Positions 26,813-36,077 of a DNA stretch of 64,000 nucleotides are shown piece after piece. Where the stretch lies: NCBI GenBank assembly GCA_964445815.1, contig CAYULW010000004.1, positions 186,001 to 250,000 on the forward strand. The letters run 5' to 3'. Origin of the DNA: CAYULW01 sp964445815. GTDB lineage: Bacteria > Bacteroidota > Bacteroidia > Flavobacteriales_E > Vicingaceae. The translations under genes and the position numbers were made by a program. The notes under the pieces were generated by a model, which was not told the DNA's origin, ran no database searches, and saw only the letters and a program-made list of their open reading frames with translations. Each line of letters starts with the position of its first letter. The stretch's first letter is position 1.

Positions 26813-28216
26813 ATGAGGATCATTTTTTCGATAGGCTTGTTATTGGGCTTTGTTTTTGGTTTCGCGCAAGCAGATAGGACCAAATCTTTTCTTCAGAATA
26901 CAGATCAATATCAATATGAAAATGACTTTTTAAGTCCTCAATTTCACAAAGAAAGGAGGGAAGCTTTACGCGAATTGATGCCGGATAGTACGGCGGTTGT
27001 GCTTTTTGCTGCACCTGAACGTAATCGGTCCAATGATGTGTATTACGAGTACCATCAAGACCCGAACTTTTATTACCTCACAGGATTTACCGAACCCAAT
27101 GCCGTCATGGTGATGTTCAAAGAAAAGCAAGTGATAGAGGGAGACAGTACCGATGAACTCATTTTTATTCCTGAACGCAATGCCTTTATGGAGCGATGGA
27201 ATGGCAGACGCTTGGGACTTGAAAGAGCAAAAGTAGCATTGGGAATGGATCAGGTGCATGAGAATAAACAATTCAAAACGACAGAATTTCCTTTCGGCAA
27301 TTTAGAAAGGGTCTATTATATAGCGCCTTATGCATTGGAAAATCTGGATACCACAGAATCGGATAATGTGACGGGAATATACAAGGCCTTTCAAGATAAA
27401 TATCCTGAGCCCTCATCGGTGTCAGAAGAACATCTGGAACAGATGCTCAGTCTTCTGAGACAGGATAAACAAGAGGAGGAACTCCGATTACTAAAAAAGG
27501 CGATAGACATGACCTGTGAGGCTCAGGTCGCGCTCATGAAGCAAATTACATCGGAGATGACAGAATTTCAAACCGAAGCCATCATTGAGTATGAGTTTAA
27601 GCGAAGAGGAGCGGAGTATCCCGGATTTCCATCAATACAGGGCAGTGGTGAAAATTCTTGTATTTTACATTATATAAGCAACAGAAGACCTTTGATAAAA
27701 GGGGGATTGCTTGTAAGTGATGTCGGAGCGGAATACCATGGCTATACGGCGGATGTCACAAGAACCATACCTCCATCGGGCAAATTCAGTGAAGAAGAAG
27801 CGTTAATTTATGAGCTGGTCTTGAAAGCGCAAAGTGCAGGAATTGCAGCTGCCCGGGTCGGTGCAGCATTTCGCGCTCCACATGAAGCCGCTGTTGATGT
27901 GATTGTTGAGGGTTTAATCGAATTAGGCATCATCACCAAGCGTTCAGAATACAGGAAATACTTTATGCATGGCACTTCGCATTATTTGGGTTTGGATGTG
28001 CATGATGCAGGATTGTATGAAGAATTGGAAGCCAATCAGGTCATTACAGTTGAACCGGGCATTTATATTTCTGAAGGCTCCGATTGCGATCCCAAATGGT
28101 GGAACATTGGAGTGCGTATAGAAGATGACATCTTAATCACAAACGAGGGACCGGTCAACCTTTCAGAAAAAGCACCCCGAAGTATTAAAGAGATAGAAGC
28201 TCTGATGCAACACTAA
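26813..28216 (+). CDS. Exported Xaa-Pro aminopeptidase (M24B)
   Basis: A 467-residue aminopeptidase P-like metalloenzyme that cleaves the residue before Pro. A signal peptide (MRIIFSIGLLLGFVFGFAQ) places it outside the cytoplasm, unlike E. coli PepP. The N-terminal AMP domain has FYYLTGFTEPNAVMV. The pita-bread domain has the five metal ligands: DVGAEYHGYTADVTRT (two Asp), HGTSHYLGLDVHD (His), VEPGIY (Glu) and GVRIEDDIL (Glu). Together with the DPP-IV and POT genes this adds to a proline-peptide scavenging set in the window, though not in one operon. Confidence 0.92.
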   Translation: MRIIFSIGLLLGFVFGFAQADRTKSFLQNTDQYQYENDFLSPQFHKERREALRELMPDSTAVVLFAAPERNRSNDVYYEYHQDPNFYYLTGFTEPNAVMVMFKEKQVIEGDSTDELIFIPERNAFMERWNGRRLGLERAKVALGMDQVHENKQFKTTEFPFGNLERVYYIAPYALENLDTTESDNVTGIYKAFQDKYPEPSSVSEEHLEQMLSLLRQDKQEEELRLLKKAIDMTCEAQVALMKQITSEMTEFQTEAIIEYEFKRRGAEYPGFPSIQGSGENSCILHYISNRRPLIKGGLLVSDVGAEYHGYTADVTRTIPPSGKFSEEEALIYELVLKAQSAGIAAARVGAAFRAPHEAAVDVIVEGLIELGIITKRSEYRKYFMHGTSHYLGLDVHDAGLYEELEANQVITVEPGIYISEGSDCDPKWWNIGVRIEDDILITNEGPVNLSEKAPRSIKEIEALMQH

Positions 28217-28290
28217 AAAGCATCAATTCAGAATGCTAAGATTAAAGTGATACAATGACCTTTAAGATTTTATTTTGCCGGTTTCTGAGT

Positions 28291-28308
28291 ATCCGCCATT
28301 TGGCGGAT
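28291..28308. repeat. 18-bp palindrome between convergent genes
   Basis: ATCCGCCATTTGGCGGAT has 8-bp perfect arms with a 2-bp centre and is far richer in G+C than its surroundings. It lies in the 151-bp gap between the convergent aminopeptidase P and ybaB genes. There is no U-tract, so it is not a classic terminator; a REP-like element or a protein-binding site is possible. No other function is seen in this gap. Confidence 0.55.
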
Positions 28309-28367
28309 GTATCGAAAAGCCCGACAAAACACTTAATGTAAGGGCGATTACTCAGTAAAGTGCTTTA

Positions 28368-28670
28368 CTAAAACATTCCTGGTAAGAAACCTTTAGCAAC
28401 ACCTGCCATTTCAGCTTCAGCTACCTTCTCCGCTTTTTCCAATGCACGATTGACGGCCAATAAAGTCAAATCTTCAATTTGTTCCGGATCATTTTCAGTC
28501 ATTAAATCCGGAGAGATCGTAATGCTGGTGATTTTCCGATTGGCGGTGCAGACCACTTTTACCAGTCCGTTTTCAGCTTCACCATCCACACTGATGGTGT
28601 CCAGGCGTTTCTTTACATCTTCTGATTGTTGCTTCATTTCCTGAAGCTTACCCATCATGTCTCCAAACAT
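28368..28670 (-). CDS. YbaB/EbfC-family nucleoid-associated protein
   Basis: A 100-residue DNA-binding protein of the YbaB/EbfC family: MFGDMMGKLQEMKQQSEDVKKRL forms the first dimerisation helix, then VDGEAENGLVKVVCTANRKITSI is the central sheet, and a C-terminal helix and Gly-rich MAGVAKGFLPGMF close it. Members bind DNA as tweezer-like dimers and shape the nucleoid. It is divergent from fabG, and here it stands alone, not beside dnaX/recR. Confidence 0.92.
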   Translation of the reverse strand: MFGDMMGKLQEMKQQSEDVKKRLDTISVDGEAENGLVKVVCTANRKITSITISPDLMTENDPEQIEDLTLLAVNRALEKAEKVAEAEMAGVAKGFLPGMF

Positions 28671-28782
28671 AGCTCTAAGATTTTTTCAAAAATAATTAAG
28701 CGTATAAAATTTGAAAAATTTATGTGTTAATCATAAAAAATACTTGTTATAAATCTACTTAGATTAGTCAAAGCATTTCAAT

Positions 28783-28790
28783 TATATTTG
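28783..28790 (+). promoter_or_regulatory. -7 element of fabG
   Basis: TATATTTG matches TAnnTTTG exactly and lies 21 bp before the ATG at 28812. It covers the alternative TTG start at 28788, supporting the downstream ATG. Confidence 0.5.
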
Positions 28791-28811
28791 AATTTCATAA
28801 AAAAGACAAGC

Positions 28812-29558
28812 ATGAAATTAATGGAAGGTAAAGTGGCTTTGATAACCGGAGCTACTCGTGGTATAGGAAAAGGAGTCGCTTTAAAATTGGCTGAACATGG
28901 TGCTAATGTGGCTTTTACATATGTCTCATCGCCTGAAAAAGCAGCCGAAGTAGAAAAGGAATTGGCAGCACATGGTGTAAAAGCCAAAGGCTTTCAGTCG
29001 GATGCTTCTGATTATGCAGCAGCAGAGCAACTCATTGCAAATGTATTGGCAGAATTTGAAACGATAGACTGTGTGGTGAACAATGCCGGCATTACAAGAG
29101 ACGGCTTATTGATGCGTATGACAGAAGAGAATTGGGACGACATCATGCGAATCAATCTCAAGTCGGTCTTCAACATTACCAAACACGTTCAACGTACCAT
29201 GTTGAAACAAAGAAGTGGTTCCATCATCAACATGAGTTCCATCGTTGGCGTAAAAGGCAACGGTGGACAGTCGAACTATGCCGCCTCAAAAGCAGGTATT
29301 ATTGGCTTTACCAAATCCATCGCTCAGGAATTGGGCAGCCGAAACATTCGATGCAATGCCATCGCTCCGGGCTTTATTGAAACGGAAATGACCGGAGAGT
29401 TGGGAGAAGAGGTGATGACGGAATGGTTGAAGTCGGTGCCTTTAAACAGACCCGGACAAACTGAAGATGTGGCCAATGCCGTCTTGTATCTGGCTTCTGA
29501 TCTATCTACCTATGTGACTGGACAAACCTTAAGCGTTTGTGGTGGTATGTTGACTTAA
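28812..29558 (+). CDS. fabG: 3-oxoacyl-[ACP] reductase FabG
   Basis: A 248-residue short-chain dehydrogenase that reduces 3-oxoacyl-ACP with NADPH in fatty-acid synthesis. Visible features: Rossmann motif TGATRGIGKG, VNNAGITRDGLLMRM, the Ser-Tyr-Lys triad (NMSSIVG then SNYAASKAG), IAPGFIETEM, and the C-terminal TGQTLSVCGGM. These extended motifs are those of FabG, not of general SDRs. ATG 28812 (MKLMEGKVALITG) is chosen because the upstream TTG overlaps the promoter. Confidence 0.94.
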   Translation: MKLMEGKVALITGATRGIGKGVALKLAEHGANVAFTYVSSPEKAAEVEKELAAHGVKAKGFQSDASDYAAAEQLIANVLAEFETIDCVVNNAGITRDGLLMRMTEENWDDIMRINLKSVFNITKHVQRTMLKQRSGSIINMSSIVGVKGNGGQSNYAASKAGIIGFTKSIAQELGSRNIRCNAIAPGFIETEMTGELGEEVMTEWLKSVPLNRPGQTEDVANAVLYLASDLSTYVTGQTLSVCGGMLT

Positions 29559-29570
29559 TCAGGGCCTGAC

Positions 29571-31646
29571 TTGCATTTTATACATCAATATCCTTACTGG
29601 TATTATTTGCTCTGTCTCTTGCTTGGGGCAGGGCTTTCTTTTTTGTTGTATTACAAAGACCGGCGACTAAGTGACTTTAGCAAAGCTCTGATATACGGTT
29701 TGTTCACTTTGCGTTTTCTGACATTGACGGTATTGGCCTTTCTGCTCTTCGCTCCATTGCTGAGGTATGCAGAAAAGCAAAGCGAGAAACCCATTTATGT
29801 GGTGTTGACCGATAATTCGCAATCCATGCTGATTGCTCAGGACTCTCTTTCATTTACCGAAGAACTCAAAGCCAGACATAAGGTATTGAAAGAAGAGCTG
29901 GCTGCTCTTGGACATCTGGAACATTTCAGTTTTGGTTCGCGGATCAATGACACTAACCTTGTTGATTTCAGCAATAAAGTCACGAATTTTCAGAAGGCCT
30001 TTGAAGAGTTAGAGCTCAGGTATCAAAATCGAAATGTCGCGGCTTACATCATTGAAAGCGATGGCATTTACAATCAGGGAATGGATCCCCAATATTTGCC
30101 TTTGTTAAATGCACCTGTTTATTCTGTGGCTTACGGAGACAGCAGCCGTCAAAATGATTTGATTTTGTCTGAAGTCATCAATAATAAGATTGCTTTTTTG
30201 GGGAATGAATTCCCCGTAGAGTTTCGATTGCAAAATGACATGGAACGTGGCATTACGACTACTGTTAAAGTCACAAAAGGCAAAGAGACGCTTGCGGAAG
30301 AAAAGATTGAAATGAAAGCCGACCAGGACGTTTTCAGTCTAAGGTTAAATCTACCTGCTGAGCACATAGGCTTGCAGAGGTATGTGGTCAGCGTAGAAGG
30401 GATTCAGGGAGAGTATAGTTTGGAAAACAATGCCAAAGATTTTTACATCGATGTGTTAGACGGTCGCCAATACATTCAAATTGTAGCGAAAAGTCCTCAT
30501 CCAGATGTCATGGCGCTCAAAGCTGCTTTGCAGACGAAAGAGAGTTTTAAAGTAGAAAGTTTCCTTTTAGAAGATGAACCTGATTTTACACAAGCAGACT
30601 TAGTGATTTTACATCAGATACCCAATGATGATTTGGCTTCCAGAAAATACCTGCAAACAATCATGGCTGCTAAGAAAGCCATTCTTTTTATTGTGGGAAC
30701 GGAGGGCAGACCCTCACATGTCAAGCGCTTTTTTCCCAAACTGAAATTCGTGTCGAATAGCTCGGGTTTTAATTTTTCTTCGGCAATCTGGAACCCTGAC
30801 TTTCCCTTGTTTCAATTGGAAGAATCTGAACAAGAATTATTGGCAGACTTTCCTCCTCTGGCAGCTCAAGGAGTCTATCTTGAAGGCCCGGAGCAAAACT
30901 TAATTGCCGCCTATCAAAAAATTGGCAATGTGGAAACGGAGTTTCCTTTGCTTGATTTCTGGGACATGGAAGGGCAGAAGGTCGGATGGTTTTATGGAGA
31001 AGGCTTATGGAGATGGCGAATAGCGAACTTTAAGCAAGAACAAAATCACCGCAGCTTTGATCAATTGCTGCTGAAAACGGTGCAGTATCTCGCGTTAAAG
31101 GCCGATAAAAGCTTGTTCCGTTTTAATCATGAGACTTCCTTTTACGAAAATCAACGGATTAAACTTTTTGCGCAACTCTATAACGAGTCTTATGAGCTGA
31201 TCACTGAACCTGAAGTGAACTTATTGCTGAAGGACAATGAGGGTAAAGAGTTTACCTACAGCATGAGTAAATCGGAAGCCGGTTATTTTGTCAATATAGA
31301 AAGCCTTCCTGTCGGAACTTACAGCTATATTGCAAAAACAGAGGTAGGAGCTAAAACCTTAACTGAAAATGGACAGTTCTCTGTGAAAGCCCTGCAATTT
31401 GAAAATCTTATTTCCAGAGCCAATCACAGCATGCTTTATGCTTTAAGTGAATTGTCAAACGGAAAATTGTATTATCCTAGCCAATATCAAGATTTGATTG
31501 AAGAAGTAAAGGGAATAGATGCTCCGAAAAAGATCATTGAAACCGAGCGTTACGAATCATTGATAAATTTGAAAACCATCTTTTTTATTTTACTGTTTCT
31601 GATTAGTCTGGAATGGTTCATAAGAAAAAGAGAGGGGGCTTACTAA
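29571..31646 (+). CDS. VWA-like membrane protein with two N-terminal and one C-terminal TM helix
   Basis: The 691-residue protein has hydrophobic helices at ~10-26 and ~42-62 and a last one at ~665-682. Between them lies a periplasmic part starting with a von Willebrand A-like MIDAS segment (VVLTDNSQSML, D-x-S-x-S) and AAYIIESDGIYNQG. Further beta domains follow, including a glutamine-amidotransferase-like segment (DLVILHQIPNDD). This architecture is common in Bacteroidota, often near BatA/BatB-type genes, with unknown role. It starts at TTG, 12 bp behind fabG. Confidence 0.75.
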   Translation: MHFIHQYPYWYYLLCLLLGAGLSFLLYYKDRRLSDFSKALIYGLFTLRFLTLTVLAFLLFAPLLRYAEKQSEKPIYVVLTDNSQSMLIAQDSLSFTEELKARHKVLKEELAALGHLEHFSFGSRINDTNLVDFSNKVTNFQKAFEELELRYQNRNVAAYIIESDGIYNQGMDPQYLPLLNAPVYSVAYGDSSRQNDLILSEVINNKIAFLGNEFPVEFRLQNDMERGITTTVKVTKGKETLAEEKIEMKADQDVFSLRLNLPAEHIGLQRYVVSVEGIQGEYSLENNAKDFYIDVLDGRQYIQIVAKSPHPDVMALKAALQTKESFKVESFLLEDEPDFTQADLVILHQIPNDDLASRKYLQTIMAAKKAILFIVGTEGRPSHVKRFFPKLKFVSNSSGFNFSSAIWNPDFPLFQLEESEQELLADFPPLAAQGVYLEGPEQNLIAAYQKIGNVETEFPLLDFWDMEGQKVGWFYGEGLWRWRIANFKQEQNHRSFDQLLLKTVQYLALKADKSLFRFNHETSFYENQRIKLFAQLYNESYELITEPEVNLLLKDNEGKEFTYSMSKSEAGYFVNIESLPVGTYSYIAKTEVGAKTLTENGQFSVKALQFENLISRANHSMLYALSELSNGKLYYPSQYQDLIEEVKGIDAPKKIIETERYESLINLKTIFFILLFLISLEWFIRKREGAY

Positions 31647-31665
31647 AATCTAAAAACTAAGAAAC

Positions 31666-33168
31666 ATGAAAAAAATAGCTGCATTTGCTCTAAGTATCAT
31701 CTTTTTTATTCAAGTCAAGGCTCAACTTGATTTTCAAACCTTCGACGATTATACTGCAAAAGCTGTAGAAGAATTTGAATTACCTGGGCTGGCCATTTCA
31801 TTGGTCAATAAAGAGGAGGTGCTTTTTCAGAAAGCTTATGGACATGCGGTAGAAAAAAGTGAGGCACCACTAAGTACAGATGCGCTTTTTGGTATTGCTT
31901 CTTTAAGCAAAGCATTTACTGCTGCTGCTATCGGTATGTTGGTTGATGAAGGCAAACTCAACTGGAACGATCGGGTAAAGAACTACATTCCTCAATTTGA
32001 TTTGAGTGATGATTACATTGCTGCACATTTAACGATAGAAGATCTGTTATGCCACCGCAGCGGGTTTAATACCTTTGATGGTGATCTGCTTTGGTATGGT
32101 ACCAATTACTCAAGAGAAGAGATCATAAGCCGTTTTTCCAACTATAAACTCAGCTATGATTTCAGAACCCGATACGGTTACCAGAACATCATGTTCATTA
32201 TTGCAGGTGAAGTCGTAGAAGAAGTTAGCGGAATGACCTGGGATGAATTTATAGAGCAACGCATCTTTAAACCATTGGAGATGAGTAATTCATATACCTC
32301 CATTTCAAAGATTCCGAAAAGCCGAAAAATTGCCATGCCCCATGTAAAAGGCCAATTAGATGAATTCAGAAATTATGATAATTCAGGCGGTGCAGCAGCT
32401 TTGGTCTCTAATGTGGAAGACCTGAGTAAATGGATACAAATGTGGTTGAATGAGGGCATTTCAGGAGAAGACACTTTGCTGTCGAAAAACACATGGAAGC
32501 AACTCTTGAATTTGCATACTGCGATTCCTCCTTCAAATTTTGACCGAAGAAATGGCATAGAGTTTAAAGGTTATGCTTTGGGATGGTTTGTGATGGATTA
32601 CAATGAACACAAGGTTAATCATCATGGTGGAGGTTTACCAGGTTACATTTCAAAAATATTTTTAGTTCCTTCTGAGGGGTATGGTGGAATTATTTTAACA
32701 AATGGTGAAACAAGCCTACCATCGGCCATGATGCACAAATCCATCGATTATATTGAAGATCGACAAGGTGAAGACTGGGCAGGCATGTATTTGGGTTTCA
32801 AAAAACGATATGAAGCCTATCTGGCTAAGCAAGAAGAAGACCGCCAAGAAATGCGAAATGCCAAACTTAAATCGAACATTCCTAAAGATAATCTAGTTGG
32901 TCAGTATGAAGATAAAGTTTATGGTTTATCAGAAGTAAAGATGATTGATGGAAAGCTTCAATTTTCTATGCTGCCGGCTAAAGGGATTTTCACCAGTGAG
33001 ATGACACACTGGCAACAAAATACTTATCAGATCAGATTTAAAGATAAATTTTTGCCTCATGGCTATGTGACCTTTGAAACCAATGCCAATGGAGAAGTCA
33101 TCGGCTTAAAGATTGATTTACCGAATCCTGATTTCCATTTTCACAATCTGGACTTTAAGAAGATCTGA
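31666..33168 (+). CDS. Exported serine hydrolase, beta-lactamase/class C type
   Basis: A 500-residue protein with a signal peptide (MKKIAAFALSIIFFIQVKAQ). The serine beta-lactamase-like domain (residues ~25-370) has SxxK in IASLSKAFT, the Tyr motif in RYGYQN (YxN), and HHGGG in place of KTG. The C-terminal ~110 residues resemble DUF3471 (VGQYEDKVYGLSEVKMIDGKLQF). It is probably a periplasmic D-Ala peptidase, esterase or peptidase rather than a resistance enzyme. It lies 19 bp behind the VWA gene; the next gene overlaps its stop by one base. Confidence 0.87.
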   Translation: MKKIAAFALSIIFFIQVKAQLDFQTFDDYTAKAVEEFELPGLAISLVNKEEVLFQKAYGHAVEKSEAPLSTDALFGIASLSKAFTAAAIGMLVDEGKLNWNDRVKNYIPQFDLSDDYIAAHLTIEDLLCHRSGFNTFDGDLLWYGTNYSREEIISRFSNYKLSYDFRTRYGYQNIMFIIAGEVVEEVSGMTWDEFIEQRIFKPLEMSNSYTSISKIPKSRKIAMPHVKGQLDEFRNYDNSGGAAALVSNVEDLSKWIQMWLNEGISGEDTLLSKNTWKQLLNLHTAIPPSNFDRRNGIEFKGYALGWFVMDYNEHKVNHHGGGLPGYISKIFLVPSEGYGGIILTNGETSLPSAMMHKSIDYIEDRQGEDWAGMYLGFKKRYEAYLAKQEEDRQEMRNAKLKSNIPKDNLVGQYEDKVYGLSEVKMIDGKLQFSMLPAKGIFTSEMTHWQQNTYQIRFKDKFLPHGYVTFETNANGEVIGLKIDLPNPDFHFHNLDFKKI

Positions 33169-35495
33169 TGAGCCGGCTTGACCGCAGTTCGCTTCGTTTC
33201 GCATTTATAGCACTGCTTGCCGTTCTTCTGCAAGTCTTTTCTTTTCATTCCTATCATCTTAGTCATGATATCGGTTTAGATGAATCCGTCAGGTGGATTT
33301 TTAATCAAGGTCTCGATATCGGAGAGAACATCATTTTTACCTATGGCCCGTTTTTGCCTTTGCACAAGCCTATACTTGGTAATTTGCTTCCTGCTTTGCT
33401 TTTTCAGTTTGGGATTAAGTTCCTCTTGTTTTATTTGCTCTTTAGATTAAAGCCAGAACAAAGTTTTTACAAAAGGACTTTCCTGTCTTTTACTTTAGCC
33501 TTTTTCATTGCCTATTATGCCAATGCATTACAATGGATATTAATGGCCATTCTGCTTGCTTTGTTGAATTATCACAGTCATTTCCGTAAATGGGATATAT
33601 ACCTCGCTCAATTGTTAGCTTGTATTGCTTTTTACATTTCAACCTATACGGCAAGTATTGCCATTTTTATGCTGACTTCAAGTTTTATTTGGAGCAGTAT
33701 GACCAACAAGAATAAATGGTCTGTAACTCTGCTTTATAGGGTATTCCCTCTTTTGCTGCTACTTGTATGGCTCATTCTAGGCCGACCTGTCAATTTATTG
33801 CTTGACTATGCTGTGGGGCAATTTAATCTCATCCAGGACAATTCTTCGGCTGCGGCTTATTATCCGGCTAACAATTGGTGGTATCTCGGTGCTTTTCTTG
33901 TTCTTGTTGTTGTATTAATCATTAGTAATGTGTTTCAACGCAAGGCCAGGCTTTATTTTGCTTTAACTGCCCTTTTTTTGTTCGCCTCTTGGAAGCACGG
34001 TATGGCCAGAGAAGATTCACTCCATGCCAAGCTCTTTATCAATAACTTCATATTGATGGTCTTACTTGGTCTTTATTACATTAGAAAATACCGCTGGCAA
34101 AATGGTTTTATCGCACTTCTGGCAGTCTTCTTTTTTAACCTCAATCTAAAAAACGTGTATTATCCGACACAATTAAGTGTAGACAATAAACTGGCTAATT
34201 TCTACACCTTCTTTTCAGAATTGAAAAGCATCAAAGAAGAGGCAAAAAAGGAAACCGAAAAGAATCTGAAAAAAAGCGTGCTGCCAACATCTATACTTCA
34301 TGAGATTAAGGAGCATACGGTAGACATTTATCCATGGTATTATACGCAAGTTCCGGCCAATGGATTGAATTGGAAACCACGACCGATTGTCCAGTCATAT
34401 GCGTCATACACAGCGACTTTAGATCACATGAATGCAAAACATTTTCGAGAAGGAAAGGGGGCAGACTTTCTGATCTGGAAATTTGATTCCTCAATGCAAA
34501 CTCCGTATGGAGGAACATACCAAAGCATTGATTTCAGGCATCTCTTAAATGATGAGCCTCAGACTTTATTGGAGTTGATGTCTAACTATGAGCGGGTAAA
34601 ACAAACGGAAACGTATTATTTGTACCGAAAACGCTCATCATCGCTTCAATTTCAGTCAGAACTTCAGCCATTAGAAACGGGGTATTTAAACATGTGGATT
34701 CAGCTTCCTAAGTATGATGCACAAGTGTTGAGGCTAAAACTTTTTCTCAACAGGTCCTGGCTTCAAGTATTAAAAAGCCTGTTGTATAAAGACGAGCAAT
34801 TCTGGATTCAATACCGCATGAAAAACGGGGCCATTCATCAATACCGTATAGTCCCCAAGTCGGCTCAACAGGGTCTTTGGCTAGAGCCCTATTTGACTTT
34901 AGGCCGGCATTCTCAGAACATAGAGGCTGTGCGAATTCTTGGTTCTAATTCCAAACTGCTCAGGCATGAATTTAGCTACCAATTTGAAACCATCGATTTT
35001 GAAGAATCTGATAGAGTTGACGATTTTATCAATCAGAGTTCAGCGATAGAAGAACCGGCTTTATTTCGACAACGATTGATTATTCGGCCCAATCAGGAAT
35101 TTGAGTTTCTTGATAACTACTTTCTTCATAGTTCGGAAGCAGCATATGTTATTCCTTCCAATGGCTATTCACCGATTATGGAAGCAGAAATTCAAGACAG
35201 TTCAAGTAGAGCTTTTACCATTTTGGCCAATTTTAAGATAACTTTTCCTACATCACGCGAACGAGGCAGAACTGTATTGGCAATCGAATATTGGCAAAAT
35301 GGCCTTCAGATGGGTAAGGAATTGGTTTATCCGGATCATGAATTGTTAGACCTTGAGACACCTGTTTGGGTAAGTCTGGGCAAACAATTTAAACACGATC
35401 AAAAAGCGACCAAGGTAAAAGTCTATTTATGGAACTTTGCAGAACATTCAGTGTCGCTGCATGATGCCAGATTGTTTATTGATAAAACAAGTTAA
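33168..35495 (+). CDS. Large polytopic membrane protein, unknown function
   Basis: A 775-residue protein with about nine to ten hydrophobic helices in the first ~345 residues, then a ~430-residue soluble domain. The loop after helix 1 has DIGLDESVRWIFNQG and IIFTYGPFLPLH, reminiscent of GT-C glycosyltransferase-type proteins where an acidic residue sits in the first periplasmic loop; this is only a resemblance. The C-terminal part has beta-sandwich-like strands ending in VSLHDARLFIDKTS. It begins at the previous stop (ATGA-type one-base junction) and its end overlaps the next start, so it belongs to the VWA/serine hydrolase operon. Confidence 0.7.
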   Translation: MSRLDRSSLRFAFIALLAVLLQVFSFHSYHLSHDIGLDESVRWIFNQGLDIGENIIFTYGPFLPLHKPILGNLLPALLFQFGIKFLLFYLLFRLKPEQSFYKRTFLSFTLAFFIAYYANALQWILMAILLALLNYHSHFRKWDIYLAQLLACIAFYISTYTASIAIFMLTSSFIWSSMTNKNKWSVTLLYRVFPLLLLLVWLILGRPVNLLLDYAVGQFNLIQDNSSAAAYYPANNWWYLGAFLVLVVVLIISNVFQRKARLYFALTALFLFASWKHGMAREDSLHAKLFINNFILMVLLGLYYIRKYRWQNGFIALLAVFFFNLNLKNVYYPTQLSVDNKLANFYTFFSELKSIKEEAKKETEKNLKKSVLPTSILHEIKEHTVDIYPWYYTQVPANGLNWKPRPIVQSYASYTATLDHMNAKHFREGKGADFLIWKFDSSMQTPYGGTYQSIDFRHLLNDEPQTLLELMSNYERVKQTETYYLYRKRSSSLQFQSELQPLETGYLNMWIQLPKYDAQVLRLKLFLNRSWLQVLKSLLYKDEQFWIQYRMKNGAIHQYRIVPKSAQQGLWLEPYLTLGRHSQNIEAVRILGSNSKLLRHEFSYQFETIDFEESDRVDDFINQSSAIEEPALFRQRLIIRPNQEFEFLDNYFLHSSEAAYVIPSNGYSPIMEAEIQDSSSRAFTILANFKITFPTSRERGRTVLAIEYWQNGLQMGKELVYPDHELLDLETPVWVSLGKQFKHDQKATKVKVYLWNFAEHSVSLHDARLFIDKTS

Positions 35496-35899
35496 TGAAG
35501 GATATTCAATTTCATTACAGTTCAAAACAAAAGCGCCTCTATCTCATACTAGGTCTTCTCCAGTTAGGCATAGGTTTATTTAGTTTAAGTCTAGAATCCG
35601 GAGAATATCTTTCTTTTCTGACAGGGCTTGGACTTGTGTACATTGCTCAAGCTGTATACTATTATCGCATCCCTTATATTGAGGTCAGACAGGGCATTTT
35701 GGTCAAAAATGAATTGCTAAGAAAGCGTTTATCTCTGGATCGTTTAGTGTCTGTTAGTTGTTTCACAGACGAGTACACACTTAAGTCAGAAGGCAAAGAG
35801 CTGATTATTAATTACAACTTAATCGATAAAAAGGAACGGGAAGATTTCTTTCATTTTATGAGGCAATTGAAAAATGCAACAGATAAAGATGAGGCCTAG
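35495..35899 (+). CDS. Small membrane protein with PH-like C-terminal domain
   Basis: A 134-residue protein with two hydrophobic helices (~14-30 and ~38-55), followed by a basic/acidic soluble part (IPYIEVRQGILVKNELLRKRLSLDRLVSV) that reads like a bacterial PH domain. It is the last gene of the operon that includes the large membrane protein, sharing one base with its stop. Its own stop overlaps, tail to tail, the stop of the 59-residue gene on the other strand by 3 bp. Function unknown. Confidence 0.7.
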   Translation: MKDIQFHYSSKQKRLYLILGLLQLGIGLFSLSLESGEYLSFLTGLGLVYIAQAVYYYRIPYIEVRQGILVKNELLRKRLSLDRLVSVSCFTDEYTLKSEGKELIINYNLIDKKEREDFFHFMRQLKNATDKDEA

Positions 35900-36075
35900 T
35901 TTCTCAATCGACTCCATAAAAACATAAACCCTAGAAACAGGCCAAAGAAAATGCAGATATAGGCTTTTTCATTGTTCTCAAAAACCAAAGACTCAAAATT
36001 CAAGTCTGTTATACCAAAAGCCAGTAATAGTACTCCAAAGAGTCCTGTTATGTTTTGATTTCTAGCTAACTTCAT
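35896..36075 (-). CDS. 59-residue membrane protein in the ferritin operon
   Basis: The short frame from ATG 36075 encodes 59 residues: a basic start (MKLARNQ), a helix at ~9-22 (ITGLFGVLLLAFGI), an acidic turn (NFESLVFENNEKA), and a second helix at ~39-54 ending in WSRLRN. It begins 2 bp after the ferritin stop on the same strand, so it would be translated from the ferritin message. The two-helix hairpin with positive ends is typical of a real small membrane protein. I recognise no family. Its stop overlaps the convergent gene's stop. Confidence 0.7.
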   Translation of the reverse strand: MKLARNQNITGLFGVLLLAFGITDLNFESLVFENNEKAYICIFFGLFLGFMFLWSRLRN

Positions 36076-36077
36076 GT

